13,842 nt of DNA from an uncultured Phycisphaerales bacterium (lineage in GTDB: Bacteria; Planctomycetota; Phycisphaerae; WQYP01). Shown in pieces: positions 6,817-13,619 of the stretch. The stretch is taken from the NCBI GenBank assembly GCA_937901265.1, contig CALCHA010000358.1:1-13842 (forward strand), written 5' to 3'. The stretch's first letter is position 1; each line of letters starts with the position of its first letter. The notes under the pieces are model-generated. The model was not told where the DNA came from, made no database searches, and was given only the letters and a program-made list of their open reading frames with translations. The translations under genes and the position numbers were made by a program.

Positions 6817-7581
6817 TCAACCTATTCGCCCCCAGCTCCCCGAATTTTCACGAAATTCTTCCGCCGCCGCCACCAATGCCCGGAACAACTTCTCGTGTGC
6901 CGACCCCGCAAGGTTCTCCGGGTGCCACTGCACGCCCAGCCAAAACCGATACGCCGGATCCTCCACCGCCTCAATCACCCCATCCACTGCCCGCCCGCTG
7001 ACCACCAGCCCTGGAGCGGCGCGGTCAATCCCCTGATGGTGCCGGGAATTGACCTCCAGCAGCCCCCCATCCCTGACCGGCAGAACCTGCGCCAGCAGGG
7101 TCCCCGCTTCGATCGCCACCCCATGCGCATTGCTGCGATCCCCCTTCTTTGAATGCACCAGCGCGCTCCCGGCCAAGGGCCGCACCGCGTCTGGCAAATG
7201 CTGATGCAGCGTTCCCCCGCGCGCCACATTCATCACCTGACACCCCAGGCAAATGCCCAGCACGGGAAGCCGCCGCTGCTCCGCCAGGCGCAGCATCGCC
7301 AGGTCAAACGCCTGCCGCTGTGCGTCCGTCTGTCGGGTCTCCGCATGGGGTGCCTGCTGGTAAAGCGCCGGGTCCAGGTCCCCGCCTCCCGGAATGAGCA
7401 ACCCGTCCAGGGAATCGATCATCTCCCGCTGCAGGTCCCCGTCGGCCGTCGGTGCCAGCAACAAGGGCATCGCCCCCGCCGCCACCAACGCACGCGGATA
7501 ATCCGCCGCCAGCTCCCAGGTCTTCCGGCCCTCCTCCCGACTGCCAACCTCCATCGTGATGCCAATGCACGCCCGCGCCAT
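6817..7581 (-). CDS. PuuD-like class I glutamine amidotransferase-type hydrolase (peptidase C26)
   Basis: Product of 254 residues, matching gamma-glutamyl-gamma-aminobutyrate hydrolases. LDGLLIPGGGDLDPALY (58-74) is the family oxyanion/substrate loop. The nucleophile elbow GICLGCQVMNV places catalytic Cys111 (PuuD proteins normally read GICRG, so Leu112 replaces Arg). NSRHHQ (178-183) is the family HHQ motif, and GVQWHPE supplies His220 and Glu222 of the triad. Family members hydrolyse gamma-glutamyl amide bonds, as in putrescine breakdown, but no other putrescine genes are present, so the substrate is open. The start at 7581 has AGGAG at 7589-7593. The leader upstream (7582-7859) carries a promoter, a long RNA helix, a mini-ORF and a GC hairpin. 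The thioredoxin chimera gene follows downstream. Confidence 0.87.
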   Translation of the reverse strand: MARACIGITMEVGSREEGRKTWELAADYPRALVAAGAMPLLLAPTADGDLQREMIDSLDGLLIPGGGDLDPALYQQAPHAETRQTDAQRQAFDLAMLRLAEQRRLPVLGICLGCQVMNVARGGTLHQHLPDAVRPLAGSALVHSKKGDRSNAHGVAIEAGTLLAQVLPVRDGGLLEVNSRHHQGIDRAAPGLVVSGRAVDGVIEAVEDPAYRFWLGVQWHPENLAGSAHEKLFRALVAAAEEFRENSGSWGRIG

Positions 7582-7601
7582 ACCCGAACTCCTGTCATTG
7601 A

Positions 7602-7627
7602 ACCCCCGCCCGACCCGGTGGGGGGGT
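7602..7627 (-). promoter_or_regulatory. GC-rich hairpin in leader of PuuD-like gene
   Basis: ACCCCC (7602-7607) and GGGGGT (7622-7627) pair perfectly over 6 bp, with a C/G-rich loop that could add pairs. The hairpin falls between the mini-ORF stop codon (7627-7629) and the Shine-Dalgarno of the PuuD-like gene (7589-7593). There is no U-run after it on the minus strand, so it is not a standard terminator. It could modulate ribosome or polymerase passage, which is inference from position. Confidence 0.3.
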
Positions 7628-7665
7628 CAGAAATCAGCGCAGAGAAAAACCGCACGGCCTTGCAT
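7627..7665 (-). CDS. Possible 12-codon leader mini-ORF
   Basis: Reading on the minus strand, ATG at 7665-7663 opens a frame MQGRAVFLCADF that ends at TGA (7629-7627). GGAGG on the minus strand (7674-7678), within CCGGAGGTGA, precedes the ATG by 8 nt; this is a stronger Shine-Dalgarno than those of most genes in the window. The ATG lies inside the 3' arm of a predicted helix (TCTGATGC), so translation could be gated by folding. The mini-ORF is in frame with the PuuD-like start 28 codons later but separated by its stop. No amino-acid run typical of classical attenuation is present. A chance ATG is possible. Confidence 0.35.
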   Translation of the reverse strand: MQGRAVFLCADF

Positions 7666-7759
7666 CAGATTCACCTCCGGTAGGGATATAACGTATAAAA
7701 ATTGCTTGGATTCCAAGCGACTACTGTCTGATGCGATTGCGGTGCGGTTCTGTCTTCTC
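7642..7759 (-). ncRNA. Candidate structured leader RNA (long irregular hairpin)
   Basis: Three collinear helices pair across about 118 nt. In plus-strand coordinates these are GAGAA (7642-7646) with TTCTC (7755-7759), AACCGCAC (7648-7655) with GTGCGGTT (7742-7749), and GCATCAGA (7662-7669) with TCTGATGC (7727-7734). Internal loops of 6 and 7 nt separate the 8-bp helices. Inside is a local hairpin, GCTTGG ATT CCAAGC (7704-7718), and the mini-ORF ribosome-binding site. The minus strand is favoured because a promoter reads into it and the PuuD-like gene lies downstream, but the fold is symmetrical and a plus-strand RNA cannot be excluded. It does not match the TPP, c-di-GMP, fluoride or cobalamin riboswitch cores that I could compare by eye. 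Confidence 0.42.
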
Positions 7760-7830
7760 AGCGCGGGGCTGAATGCTGCTCGTCGTGGGCACCTCCTGCA
7801 CTTGTCTGTGCGGCTGCGTTTCTCATTCCC

Positions 7831-7859
7831 ATTATTAGCCTGGCCGCGCCGTTTTACAA
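7831..7859 (-). promoter_or_regulatory. Sigma-70-type promoter for the PuuD-like leader
   Basis: On the minus strand, TTGTAA (7859-7854; 4 of 6 to TTGACA) is followed by a 17-nt spacer and AATAAT (7836-7831; 5 of 6 to TATAAT). Transcription would start near 7824, giving a leader of about 240 nt before the PuuD-like start at 7581 and spanning the helix and mini-ORF. It lies in the gap after the ppk2 stop (7915), so the downstream genes need not depend on ppk2 transcription. Confidence 0.45.
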
Positions 7860-7914
7860 GAGATTTCCTGATCGGGGTGAAAATGCCCCCTGTCGGAGTG
7901 TCCAGCCCCCCCTG

Positions 7915-8757
7915 TCACTCGAACTTCCGCGTAACCAGGGACTCATCGGCGACCTTGGGCACTCGGAGGTCCATCTCTTTCAGATGCGACGCCAGAATCT
8001 GCGAGATCCAGTAATCCCGCACCCATTTGTGGTCCGCCGGGATGATGTACCACGGGGCATCCTTCGTTGACGTTGCCGGCAGCATGTCCTCATACGCCGT
8101 CTGGTAATCCTTCCAGAATTCCCGCTCCTTGAAGTCTCCCGCGGCCAGCTTCCAGTGCTTGGCCGGATCCTTCTGCCGATCCTCAAAGCGCTCGCGCTGT
8201 TCCTCCCGCGAAATGTGCAGAAAGAATTTCACCACCCGCGTGCCCGAATCGGACAGAATCTTCTCAAACGCCGTGATCAATTCGTAGCGACCCTCCCACA
8301 CCCCCTTCTCTTTGCGCAGCTCCGGCGCCAGGAGCGTGCCGGCATGAACCCGGACGATGAGAACGTCTTCATAATAGGACCGGTTGAACACCCCGATGTA
8401 CCCCCGCGGCGGCGCTTTGGCATGACAGCGCCACAGAAAATCGTGCCGCAGTTCCTCCGCGGAAGGCTGCTTAAAACTCGTCACCTGCATGCCCGCCGGA
8501 TTCACCGCATCGAAGACTTTCCGCACCGCCCCATCTTTTCCGGAGGCATCCATTCCCTGCAGAATCACCAGCAGGGAGGAGCGTGCCCCCGCATACAAAA
8601 GCTCCTGCATGTCCGCCAGCCGCTGCGCCGCCTCGCCCGTGTGCTCCTCTGCATCGTTCCGGTCCGGAACGTGCTTCGTCGAGCCCGTCTCCCATTTGTG
8701 AAGGTTGATCTTCTCGCCGGGAGTGACCCGCAGATGGTCCGCCTGTGCCAGTTTCAT
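7915..8757 (-). CDS. ppk2: Polyphosphate kinase 2 family (PPK2) nucleotide phosphotransferase
   Basis: PPK2 enzymes transfer phosphate between polyphosphate and nucleotides, mainly using polyP to make ADP/ATP or GTP. The 280-residue product carries the Walker A loop GMDASGKDG (68-76), the Walker B segment FNRSYYEDVLIVRVH (124-138), KFFLHISREEQRERFEDRQ (177-195) and the lid region DPAKHWK (197-203). TKDAPWYIIPADHKWVRDYW (231-250) is typical of the single-domain forms, and the N-terminal pattern resembles class III members that phosphorylate AMP and ADP. The start at 8757 is chosen because GAGGAG (8764-8769) sits six bases upstream; an in-frame ATG at 8787 has only a weak site. It is divergent from the histidine kinase gene. 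Family certain; class and preferred nucleotide inferred. Confidence 0.92.
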   Translation of the reverse strand: MKLAQADHLRVTPGEKINLHKWETGSTKHVPDRNDAEEHTGEAAQRLADMQELLYAGARSSLLVILQGMDASGKDGAVRKVFDAVNPAGMQVTSFKQPSAEELRHDFLWRCHAKAPPRGYIGVFNRSYYEDVLIVRVHAGTLLAPELRKEKGVWEGRYELITAFEKILSDSGTRVVKFFLHISREEQRERFEDRQKDPAKHWKLAAGDFKEREFWKDYQTAYEDMLPATSTKDAPWYIIPADHKWVRDYWISQILASHLKEMDLRVPKVADESLVTRKFE

Positions 8758-8836
8758 AGCCAACTCCTCGATCATCAATGCCCGCACCGGAGCCTACGAG
8801 CCCGCCACCTTCCCGTAAAGGGCCGATGACTTCTCG

Positions 8837-8856
8837 GGGGTGCATTCTACCACCCC
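8837..8856. other. Small hairpin in ppk2/kinase intergenic region
   Basis: GGGGTG (8837-8842) and CACCCC (8851-8856) form a perfect 6-bp stem with an 8-nt loop in the 248-bp gap between divergent ppk2 and the histidine kinase. No T-tract adjoins it. It could be part of the ppk2 leader RNA or an operator; nothing in the sequence decides this. Confidence 0.25.
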
Positions 8857-8891
8857 AAACGACTCGTTCGTCGCGCGATGCCTGGAACAAT

Positions 8892-8925
8892 CGGAGGCCA
8901 CCCCTGTTCAAGGGGCTGGACTCCG
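8892..8925. other. Extended hairpin in ppk2/kinase intergenic region
   Basis: A 13-bp interrupted stem: CGGAG (8892-8896) with CTCCG (8921-8925), CCA (8898-8900) with TGG (8917-8919), and CCCCT (8901-8905) with AGGGG (8911-8915), closed by loop GTTCA. There is one mismatch and one bulged C. No U-run follows on either strand, so termination is unlikely. It lies about 80 bp before the kinase start and 135 bp before the ppk2 start, so it could act as a leader element or operator. Confidence 0.35.
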
Positions 8926-9005
8926 CCCGCTGCGATGGAAACAATGGTCAAACCCTCAGGCACGTGCGGTGTCTATTCGCCAGATGACGGTTTTCCTGTG
9001 AGACG

Positions 9006-11174
9006 ATGACCTTTTCCACGGAACGCAAAGTCCTGGTCGGCTTCCTTGTCGCTCTGTTGCTGCTCGCCGCTCTGGCGGCCTCGGCGATCAACACCACGCT
9101 GCGCGCGCTCGACGATGAGCACCTCGTCACCCACAGCCAGGAAGTGCTCGCCGAGCTCAACCGCCTCGACTACCTGATCGCGCAGGCTGCCGGCTCGCTC
9201 AAGTACTACACCCTCGACCGGCAGCGCTATCCCTTCGACGAGTATCTGAAAGTTCGTGGCGAAGTCGAAAGCTCCATGGCTCGCCTTTTGATTCTCACCC
9301 ATGACAGCCCGCCCCAGCAGGAGCGTCTGCACAGCCTCCAAGCCGCACTCGATGCCAAATTTCTCGCCACCACCCCGGCGTCCGACGATGCATTCTTCCA
9401 GGCCAACTGGCGCCGCGACATCACCGCCGGCCTGCGACACACCATTGAAGAGGCGTCCGCCGTTGAACAGGCCCTCGTGGCCGCGCGCGACCGCCAGGCC
9501 CAGCATTCCGCAAACGTCACCCTGCTCACCATCGCCGCCGCGAGCATCGCTGCCGTGGCCATCATCTTCGTCGCCCTCAACCTCATCCTCCGCGACCTGC
9601 GAATTCGCCGCCAGACCGAGGAGCAGCTTCGCGTCGCCCAAAAACAGGCCGAGGCCGCCAACCACGCCAAGTCCGCCTTCCTCGCCAACATGTCCCACGA
9701 GCTTCGCACCCCCCTCACCTCCATCCTGGGCTACACCGATTTGCTCCTTTCCACCCAGGACCCGCTCACCCGGGAACGCTACACGCTCGCCTCACGACGC
9801 TCCGGCGAACACCTCCTTACGCTCATCTCCGACATCCTCGACCTCTCCAAAATTGAGGCCGGTCGCCTCACCATCGAATCGGTGGAATGTCGCCTTCCCG
9901 ATCTGCTCGCCGAAGTCGATTCCCTCATGCGCCCGCGCGCCACCGCCAAGTCCATCCACTTCAGTTTCGCCCTCGATACCCCCATCCCCGACCGCCTCCT
10001 CACCGATCCCACCCGCCTCCGCCAGATCCTCATCAACCTGCTCTCCAACGCCCTCAAGTTCACCCAGTCCGGAAACGTCCAGCTCACCGCCCGCTACGAG
10101 CTCGGACACGCCCATCCCCACCTCGTCATCCACGTCACCGACACCGGCATCGGCATGACCCCCGAGCAGATCGAGGCCCTCTTCGAGCCCTTCATCCAGG
10201 CCGACCCCTCCACCACCCGCAAGTATGGCGGCACGGGCCTGGGGCTGTCGATCTCCCGCCGCCTCGCGCGCATGCTCGGGGGCGACCTCTCCGCTTCCTC
10301 CGTGCCGGAAAAAGGCTCCACGTTCCGACTCTCCCTCCCCGTTGCCGTGCCCGCTGATACCGCCATGACCCCGCCCGGCTCGCTGCCCCGCGCCATGCTG
10401 GTGCCCGCCGCTTCGCCCCATCCCGCGACCTGCCTCAGCCTGGACATCCTGCTGGCCGAGGATGGCCCGGAAAACCGCGACGTCATCGCGCTGCAGCTCA
10501 CCCGCGCCGGCTGCCGCGTCACCGACGTGCCCGACGGCAAGGCCGCCCTCGATGCCGCCCTCCTGGCGCAACAAAACGGCCACCCCTTTGATGTCGTCCT
10601 CATGGACATGCAGATGCCCATCATGGACGGCTACACCGCCACCGCCCGCCTGCGCGCCGCCGGCTACACCCTCCCCATCGTGGCCCTCACCGCCAACGCG
10701 CTCCGCGAGGATCGCCAACGCTGCGCCACCGCCGGATGCGATGACTACGTTCCCAAGCCCCTCGATCTGCCCCTCCTTCTCGCCACCCTGCAACGGCTCA
10801 CCGCTGCCAAAGCCACGCCCGCCGCCCCGGAATTCGAGGAAGATCCCATCCTGCGCGATCTTATTCGTCGCTTTCTGACCGGCCTCTCCTCCACGCTCTC
10901 AGCCCTCCACGACGCCCTTGCCGAGGGTCGCTGCAAAGATGTCGCAGCCATTGCCCACCGCCTCGCCGGTGCCGGCGGGTCTTACGGCTTCCCCGAGATC
11001 ACCTCGGCCGCACGGGCCCTTGAGGCCGCTGCCGTGGGTGCGCCGCAGCCCCCGGAGCCCTCTCTGCAAGTCGAGCTTCAGGCCCATTTCAGCGCCCTTC
11101 AACAAGCGGTGGCTCAGGCCCGTCAGAGCGATCCCGATGGGGATCCCACCGCGGCCCTCCCCGCCAACGGCTAG
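9006..11174 (+). CDS. Hybrid sensor histidine kinase: CHASE3 - HisKA - HATPase - REC - Hpt
   Basis: Product of 722 residues, a membrane phosphorelay protein. TM1 is at about 8-28 and TM2 at about 171-196. Between them, residues 40-120 fit a CHASE3 sensor ([16 protein letters not shown] ... [19 protein letters not shown]). HisKA carries [14 protein letters not shown] with phospho-acceptor His231. HATPase_c has the N box [11 protein letters not shown] (Asn348), DTGIGM (379-384) and GGTGLGLSI (408-416). The receiver has acidic Glu485/Asp486, phospho-acceptor Asp534 in [12 protein letters not shown], Thr562 and Lys584. The C-terminal Hpt has His651 in [14 protein letters not shown]. Phosphate would pass His-Asp-His to a separate regulator, which is not encoded nearby. 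The start at 9006 gives a standard short cytoplasmic N-terminus, though the ribosome-binding site is weak. The input signal is unknown. rplM follows with its own promoter. Confidence 0.93.
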   Translation: MTFSTERKVLVGFLVALLLLAALAASAINTTLRALDDEHLVTHSQEVLAELNRLDYLIAQAAGSLKYYTLDRQRYPFDEYLKVRGEVESSMARLLILTHDSPPQQERLHSLQAALDAKFLATTPASDDAFFQANWRRDITAGLRHTIEEASAVEQALVAARDRQAQHSANVTLLTIAAASIAAVAIIFVALNLILRDLRIRRQTEEQLRVAQKQAEAANHAKSAFLANMSHELRTPLTSILGYTDLLLSTQDPLTRERYTLASRRSGEHLLTLISDILDLSKIEAGRLTIESVECRLPDLLAEVDSLMRPRATAKSIHFSFALDTPIPDRLLTDPTRLRQILINLLSNALKFTQSGNVQLTARYELGHAHPHLVIHVTDTGIGMTPEQIEALFEPFIQADPSTTRKYGGTGLGLSISRRLARMLGGDLSASSVPEKGSTFRLSLPVAVPADTAMTPPGSLPRAMLVPAASPHPATCLSLDILLAEDGPENRDVIALQLTRAGCRVTDVPDGKAALDAALLAQQNGHPFDVVLMDMQMPIMDGYTATARLRAAGYTLPIVALTANALREDRQRCATAGCDDYVPKPLDLPLLLATLQRLTAAKATPAAPEFEEDPILRDLIRRFLTGLSSTLSALHDALAEGRCKDVAAIAHRLAGAGGSYGFPEITSAARALEAAAVGAPQPPEPSLQVELQAHFSALQQAVAQARQSDPDGDPTAALPANG

Positions 11175-11256
11175 CCGCTCCCCCTTGCCGCGCCGTTGCT
11201 CCCGCTTCGCGCACCGGCCAACCCCAGCCCGAGCCAGCAAATCCGGTCCAGAGGTC

Positions 11257-11284
11257 TTGACATTTCCACAAAAAACACTATCCT
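11257..11284 (+). promoter_or_regulatory. Sigma-70 promoter of the rplM-rpsI operon
   Basis: A perfect -35 TTGACA (11257-11262), a 16-nt spacer and -10 TATCCT (11279-11284, 4 of 6). Initiation near 11291 would give a leader of about 100 nt before rplM. It lies 82 bp after the kinase stop codon, separating ribosomal-protein expression from the kinase gene. Confidence 0.72.
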
Positions 11285-11362
11285 GCCATGTTTCCCGTCG
11301 CGGCATTGGGCGTCGCTATTGCGCAGCCGACCGCCACTGCGGGGCGTATCCTCATTCATCGA

Positions 11363-11378
11363 GTCTTGCTCGAAAGAC
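11363..11378 (+). promoter_or_regulatory. Leader hairpin just upstream of rplM ribosome-binding site
   Basis: GTCTT (11363-11367) and AAGAC (11374-11378) form a 5-bp hairpin with a 6-nt loop, ending one base before AGGT (11379-11382), the probable rplM Shine-Dalgarno. In Escherichia coli, L13 represses its own operon through the mRNA leader; whether this hairpin serves that role here is inference. Confidence 0.25.
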
Positions 11379-11391
11379 AGGTAGTGCTGCC

Positions 11392-11880
11392 ATGACGACC
11401 GCCACCCCGACCAAACCCATCCGCCGCCTCGCCAAATCGGCTGGCCGCACCACCATCGCCAAGGTTGGCAATGTCGATGCCAAGTGGCTCGTCGTTGACG
11501 CCTCGGGCAAAACCCTCGGCCGCCTCGCGGTCGAAGTCGCCATGCGACTGATGGGCAAACACAAGCCCATCTACACCCCCCACATTGACACCGGCGATTA
11601 CGTCGTGGTGCTCAACACCGCCAAGATCAAGGTCTCTGGCCGCAAAGCCGACCAGCGCCAATACGATTATTACACCTACTACCCGGGTGGCCACGGCGTC
11701 GCGACCCTCAAAGACCTGCAGGCCCGCCGGCCCAACAAGGTCTTCGAACTCGCTGTCCGCCGCATGCTCCCCAAGAACAAGCTCGGCGAGCAGATGCTCG
11801 GCAAGCTCAAGTGCTACGCCGACGAGAAGCACCCCCACGCGGCCCAGCAGCCCGAAGTGCTCGAGCTCAACAACCTCTGA
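11392..11880 (+). CDS. rplM: 50S ribosomal protein L13
   Basis: L13 is an early-assembling 23S rRNA-binding protein of the large subunit. The product of 162 residues is longer than the usual 140-150 because of a basic, Thr/Ala-rich N-terminal extension (about residues 1-27). The family core follows: KWLVVDASGKTLGRLAVEVA (31-50), RLMGKHKPIYTPHIDTGDYVVV (52-73), KIKVSGRKADQRQYDYYT (78-95), PGGHGVATLKDL (98-109) and VFELAVRRMLPKNKLGEQML (117-136). ATG 11392 has AGGT nine bases upstream. The frame stays open upstream into the kinase gene, but no upstream start has family homology and the promoter at 11257-11284 lies between. rpsI follows after 110 bp, the classic L13-S9 operon order. Confidence 0.96.
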   Translation: MTTATPTKPIRRLAKSAGRTTIAKVGNVDAKWLVVDASGKTLGRLAVEVAMRLMGKHKPIYTPHIDTGDYVVVLNTAKIKVSGRKADQRQYDYYTYYPGGHGVATLKDLQARRPNKVFELAVRRMLPKNKLGEQMLGKLKCYADEKHPHAAQQPEVLELNNL

Positions 11881-11906
11881 TCGTCCGGGCCGCCCTCGGG
11901 CAACCG

Positions 11907-11923
11907 TTCGGGAAATACCCGAA
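11907..11923 (+). other. Hairpin in rplM-rpsI spacer
   Basis: TTCGGG (11907-11912), loop AAATA, CCCGAA (11918-11923) form a perfect 6-bp hairpin 27 bp after the rplM stop. No T-run follows directly, although the spacer becomes pyrimidine-rich 15-30 bases later. It may act as a processing or partial attenuation site between two genes whose products are needed in equal amounts; it is not a convincing terminator. Confidence 0.35.
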
Positions 11924-11990
11924 ACTCCCCGCAACCTCCTTGTCTCTTCGTTTTCTTCACGACTTTCTCTCCATCACGCAGGAATAGATC

Positions 11991-12455
11991 ATGGCTGATG
12001 CGACCACCACTTCCCCGGCTACCCCGACGCAGGCGCCCTCCACCCGTGGCAAGGTCGTCGTCGGTGGAAAAACCTACTTCTGGGGCACTGGCCGACGCAA
12101 GAAGTCGGTCGCCCGTGTCCGCATCACCGCCGGGGACGGCAAATTTATCATCAATGACCGCGACGTCGAAGCCTACTTCCAGGAAACCAAGGATCGCCAC
12201 CTTGTGCGCTCCCCCCTCATTGCCGCCAACATCGCTGGCAGCATGGATATCCTGGTCAATGTCAACGGCGGTGGCTACAGCGGCCAGGCGGGCGCCCTCG
12301 TCCAAGGCCTCGGCCGTGCCCTGGTCCTCTACGACGCCACGCTCCGGCCGGCCCAGAAGGAAGGCGGCTTCCTCACCCGCGACAGCCGCATGAAGGAACG
12401 TAAGAAGTATGGCCAACGCGGTGCTCGCCGTCGCTTCCAGTTCTCCAAGCGGTAA
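11991..12455 (+). CDS. rpsI: 30S ribosomal protein S9
   Basis: S9 is a small-subunit head protein whose C-terminal tail reaches the P-site tRNA. The product has 154 residues against about 130 in most bacteria; the extra length is a Thr/Pro/Ala-rich N-terminus (residues 2-20). The core begins YFWGTGRRKKSVARVRI (29-45), then VEAYFQETKDRHLVRSPL (59-76), VNVNGGGYSGQAGALVQGLGRAL (89-111) and LTRDSRMKERKKYGQRGARRRFQFSKR at the C-terminus, with the expected final Lys-Arg. AGGAA at 11980-11984 gives a clear ribosome-binding site six bases before the start. An intrinsic terminator follows. Confidence 0.97.
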   Translation: MADATTTSPATPTQAPSTRGKVVVGGKTYFWGTGRRKKSVARVRITAGDGKFIINDRDVEAYFQETKDRHLVRSPLIAANIAGSMDILVNVNGGGYSGQAGALVQGLGRALVLYDATLRPAQKEGGFLTRDSRMKERKKYGQRGARRRFQFSKR

Positions 12456-12497
12456 CGGAACGCTCGCTGGGGAACCAGCACCTTTCACGATTACACT

Positions 12498-12533
12498 CAC
12501 AACGGCGTTCCTTCGGGGACGCCGTTGTGCTTT
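12498..12533 (+). terminator. Intrinsic terminator of the rplM-rpsI operon
   Basis: A 14-bp stem starting CACAACGGCG (12498) and ending CGCCGTTGTG (12529), closed by a UUCG tetraloop (12512-12515) with one T-G pair near the loop. A short CTTT follows. The position, 42 bp after the rpsI stop and before the argC ribosome-binding site, fits operon termination. The U-tract is short, so some read-through into argC is possible. Confidence 0.8.
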
Positions 12534-12575
12534 GACGGGCTTCATCGGCCCTGCCCCACCACAGAGGAATTCCCC

Positions 12576-13538
12576 ATGACCGGCAAACCCACGGTCTACG
12601 TCGACGGCCAGGAGGGAACCACCGGCCTGCGCATCCATGAACATCTCGCCGGCCGCGAGGACTTAGAGGTTCTTTCCATTGATCCCGCGCAACGCCGGGA
12701 CACGGCCGAACGCGCCCGGCTGATCAATGCCGCCGACCTGGTCTTCCTCTGCCTCCCCGAGGCGGCCTCCCGCCAAGCCGTCGCCCTTGCCACCAACCCG
12801 GCGACCCGCATCATCGACGCCAGCACGGCTTTTCGTACCGATCCCACCTGGACCTACGGCCTGCCGGAGCTGCACGCCCGGCAGCGCGACAAGCTCCGCA
12901 GCGCGACCCGCGTCGCCAATCCCGGGTGCCACGCCTCCGCCTTCATCCTCGCCCTCCATCCCCTTCGGCGTGCCGGGATACTGCCGGCGGAGGTGCAACT
13001 CTCCGCCTTCTCCCTCACCGGCTACAGCGGCGGCGGCAAGAAAATGATCGCGCAGTACGAGGCCCCCGGCGCGCCGCCAAACCTCATGGCCGCCCGCCCC
13101 TATGCGCTGGGCATGCAGCACAAGCATCTGCCGGAAATGCAGCGGATCACCGGCCTGGACCATCCGCCGCTGTTCACCCCCGTGGTTTGCAACGTGTTCG
13201 CCGGCCTCGCTGTCGAAACGTTCCTGCCCGTGGCGCAGTTGGCCAAAAAGGTCACGCCCGCCGATCTGCGTGAAGTCCTTGCCGAGCATTATCATGGCGA
13301 GCCCTGCGTCCGCGTGATTCCCCTGGATGCCGCGGCGTACCTCGATGGCGGCAGCCTGGACATCACCGCCTGCAACGGCACCAACCGCGTCGATATCTTC
13401 GTCTTCGGGAATGAAGCGGCCGGGCAGATTTCGCTGATCGCGCGGCTGGACAACCTCGGCAAAGGGGCCTCTGGGGCCGCCGTCCAGAACATGAACCTCA
13501 TGCTGGGGCTGCCGGAACTGGCCGGCCTGACGCTGTAA
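12576..13538 (+). CDS. argC: N-acetyl-gamma-glutamyl-phosphate reductase, short (type 2) form
   Basis: ArgC reduces N-acetyl-gamma-glutamyl phosphate to the semialdehyde with NADPH, the third step of arginine synthesis, in the cytoplasm. The 320-residue product opens with the cofactor loop VYVDGQEGTTGLRIHEHL (7-24), then ADLVFLCLPEAASRQAV (53-69), DASTAFR (81-87) and the catalytic RVANPGCHASAF with Cys118. The DGQEGTTG start and length near 310-320 mark the type 2 form rather than the roughly 345-residue type 1. LTGYSGGGKKMI and HKHLPEMQRITGL (a substrate-binding region) are present. ATG 12576 has GAGG at 12563-12566; an in-frame ATG at 12525 falls in the terminator stem and was rejected. No other arg genes are in the window. 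Confidence 0.93.
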   Translation: MTGKPTVYVDGQEGTTGLRIHEHLAGREDLEVLSIDPAQRRDTAERARLINAADLVFLCLPEAASRQAVALATNPATRIIDASTAFRTDPTWTYGLPELHARQRDKLRSATRVANPGCHASAFILALHPLRRAGILPAEVQLSAFSLTGYSGGGKKMIAQYEAPGAPPNLMAARPYALGMQHKHLPEMQRITGLDHPPLFTPVVCNVFAGLAVETFLPVAQLAKKVTPADLREVLAEHYHGEPCVRVIPLDAAAYLDGGSLDITACNGTNRVDIFVFGNEAAGQISLIARLDNLGKGASGAAVQNMNLMLGLPELAGLTL

Positions 13539-13547
13539 ACGCCGGGC

Positions 13548-13604
13548 ACCCAATCGTTTGCAAAAAAAGAGCAGGCCCGTCTGGACGGGCCTGCTTCATT
13601 GGGT
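13548..13604. terminator. Bidirectional terminator between argC and the right-edge gene
   Basis: The inner stem is AGCAGGCCCGT (13570-13580) with ACGGGCCTGCT (13585-13595), 11 perfect pairs, closed by CTGG. An outer helix, ACCCAAT (13548-13554) with ATTGGGT (13598-13604), adds 7 pairs. Reading on the minus strand, the inner stem is followed by a T-run (A-run 13562-13568 on plus), ideal for the leftward gene. Rightward, only TTCATT follows, so argC termination is weaker. Confidence 0.85.
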
Positions 13605-13619
13605 TTGCTGGCAAAGCGC

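Noticed and set aside
7886..7916. Two direct copies of CCCCCTGTC just after the ppk2 end
   Set aside because: Only two short C-rich copies, the second overlapping the ppk2 stop codon; too little to call a repeat element or attachment site.
7556..8014. A 152-codon plus-strand frame crossing the gap between the PuuD-like gene and ppk2
   Set aside because: It overlaps both neighbours on the opposite strand, has no convincing ribosome-binding site and no recognisable motif; the gap is better explained as a promoter and leader region.
9792..10793. A 333-codon Gly-rich minus-strand frame within the histidine kinase gene
   Set aside because: It is the complement of codons for HisKA/HATPase/REC motifs; the low-complexity Gly/Glu composition is a high-GC artefact.
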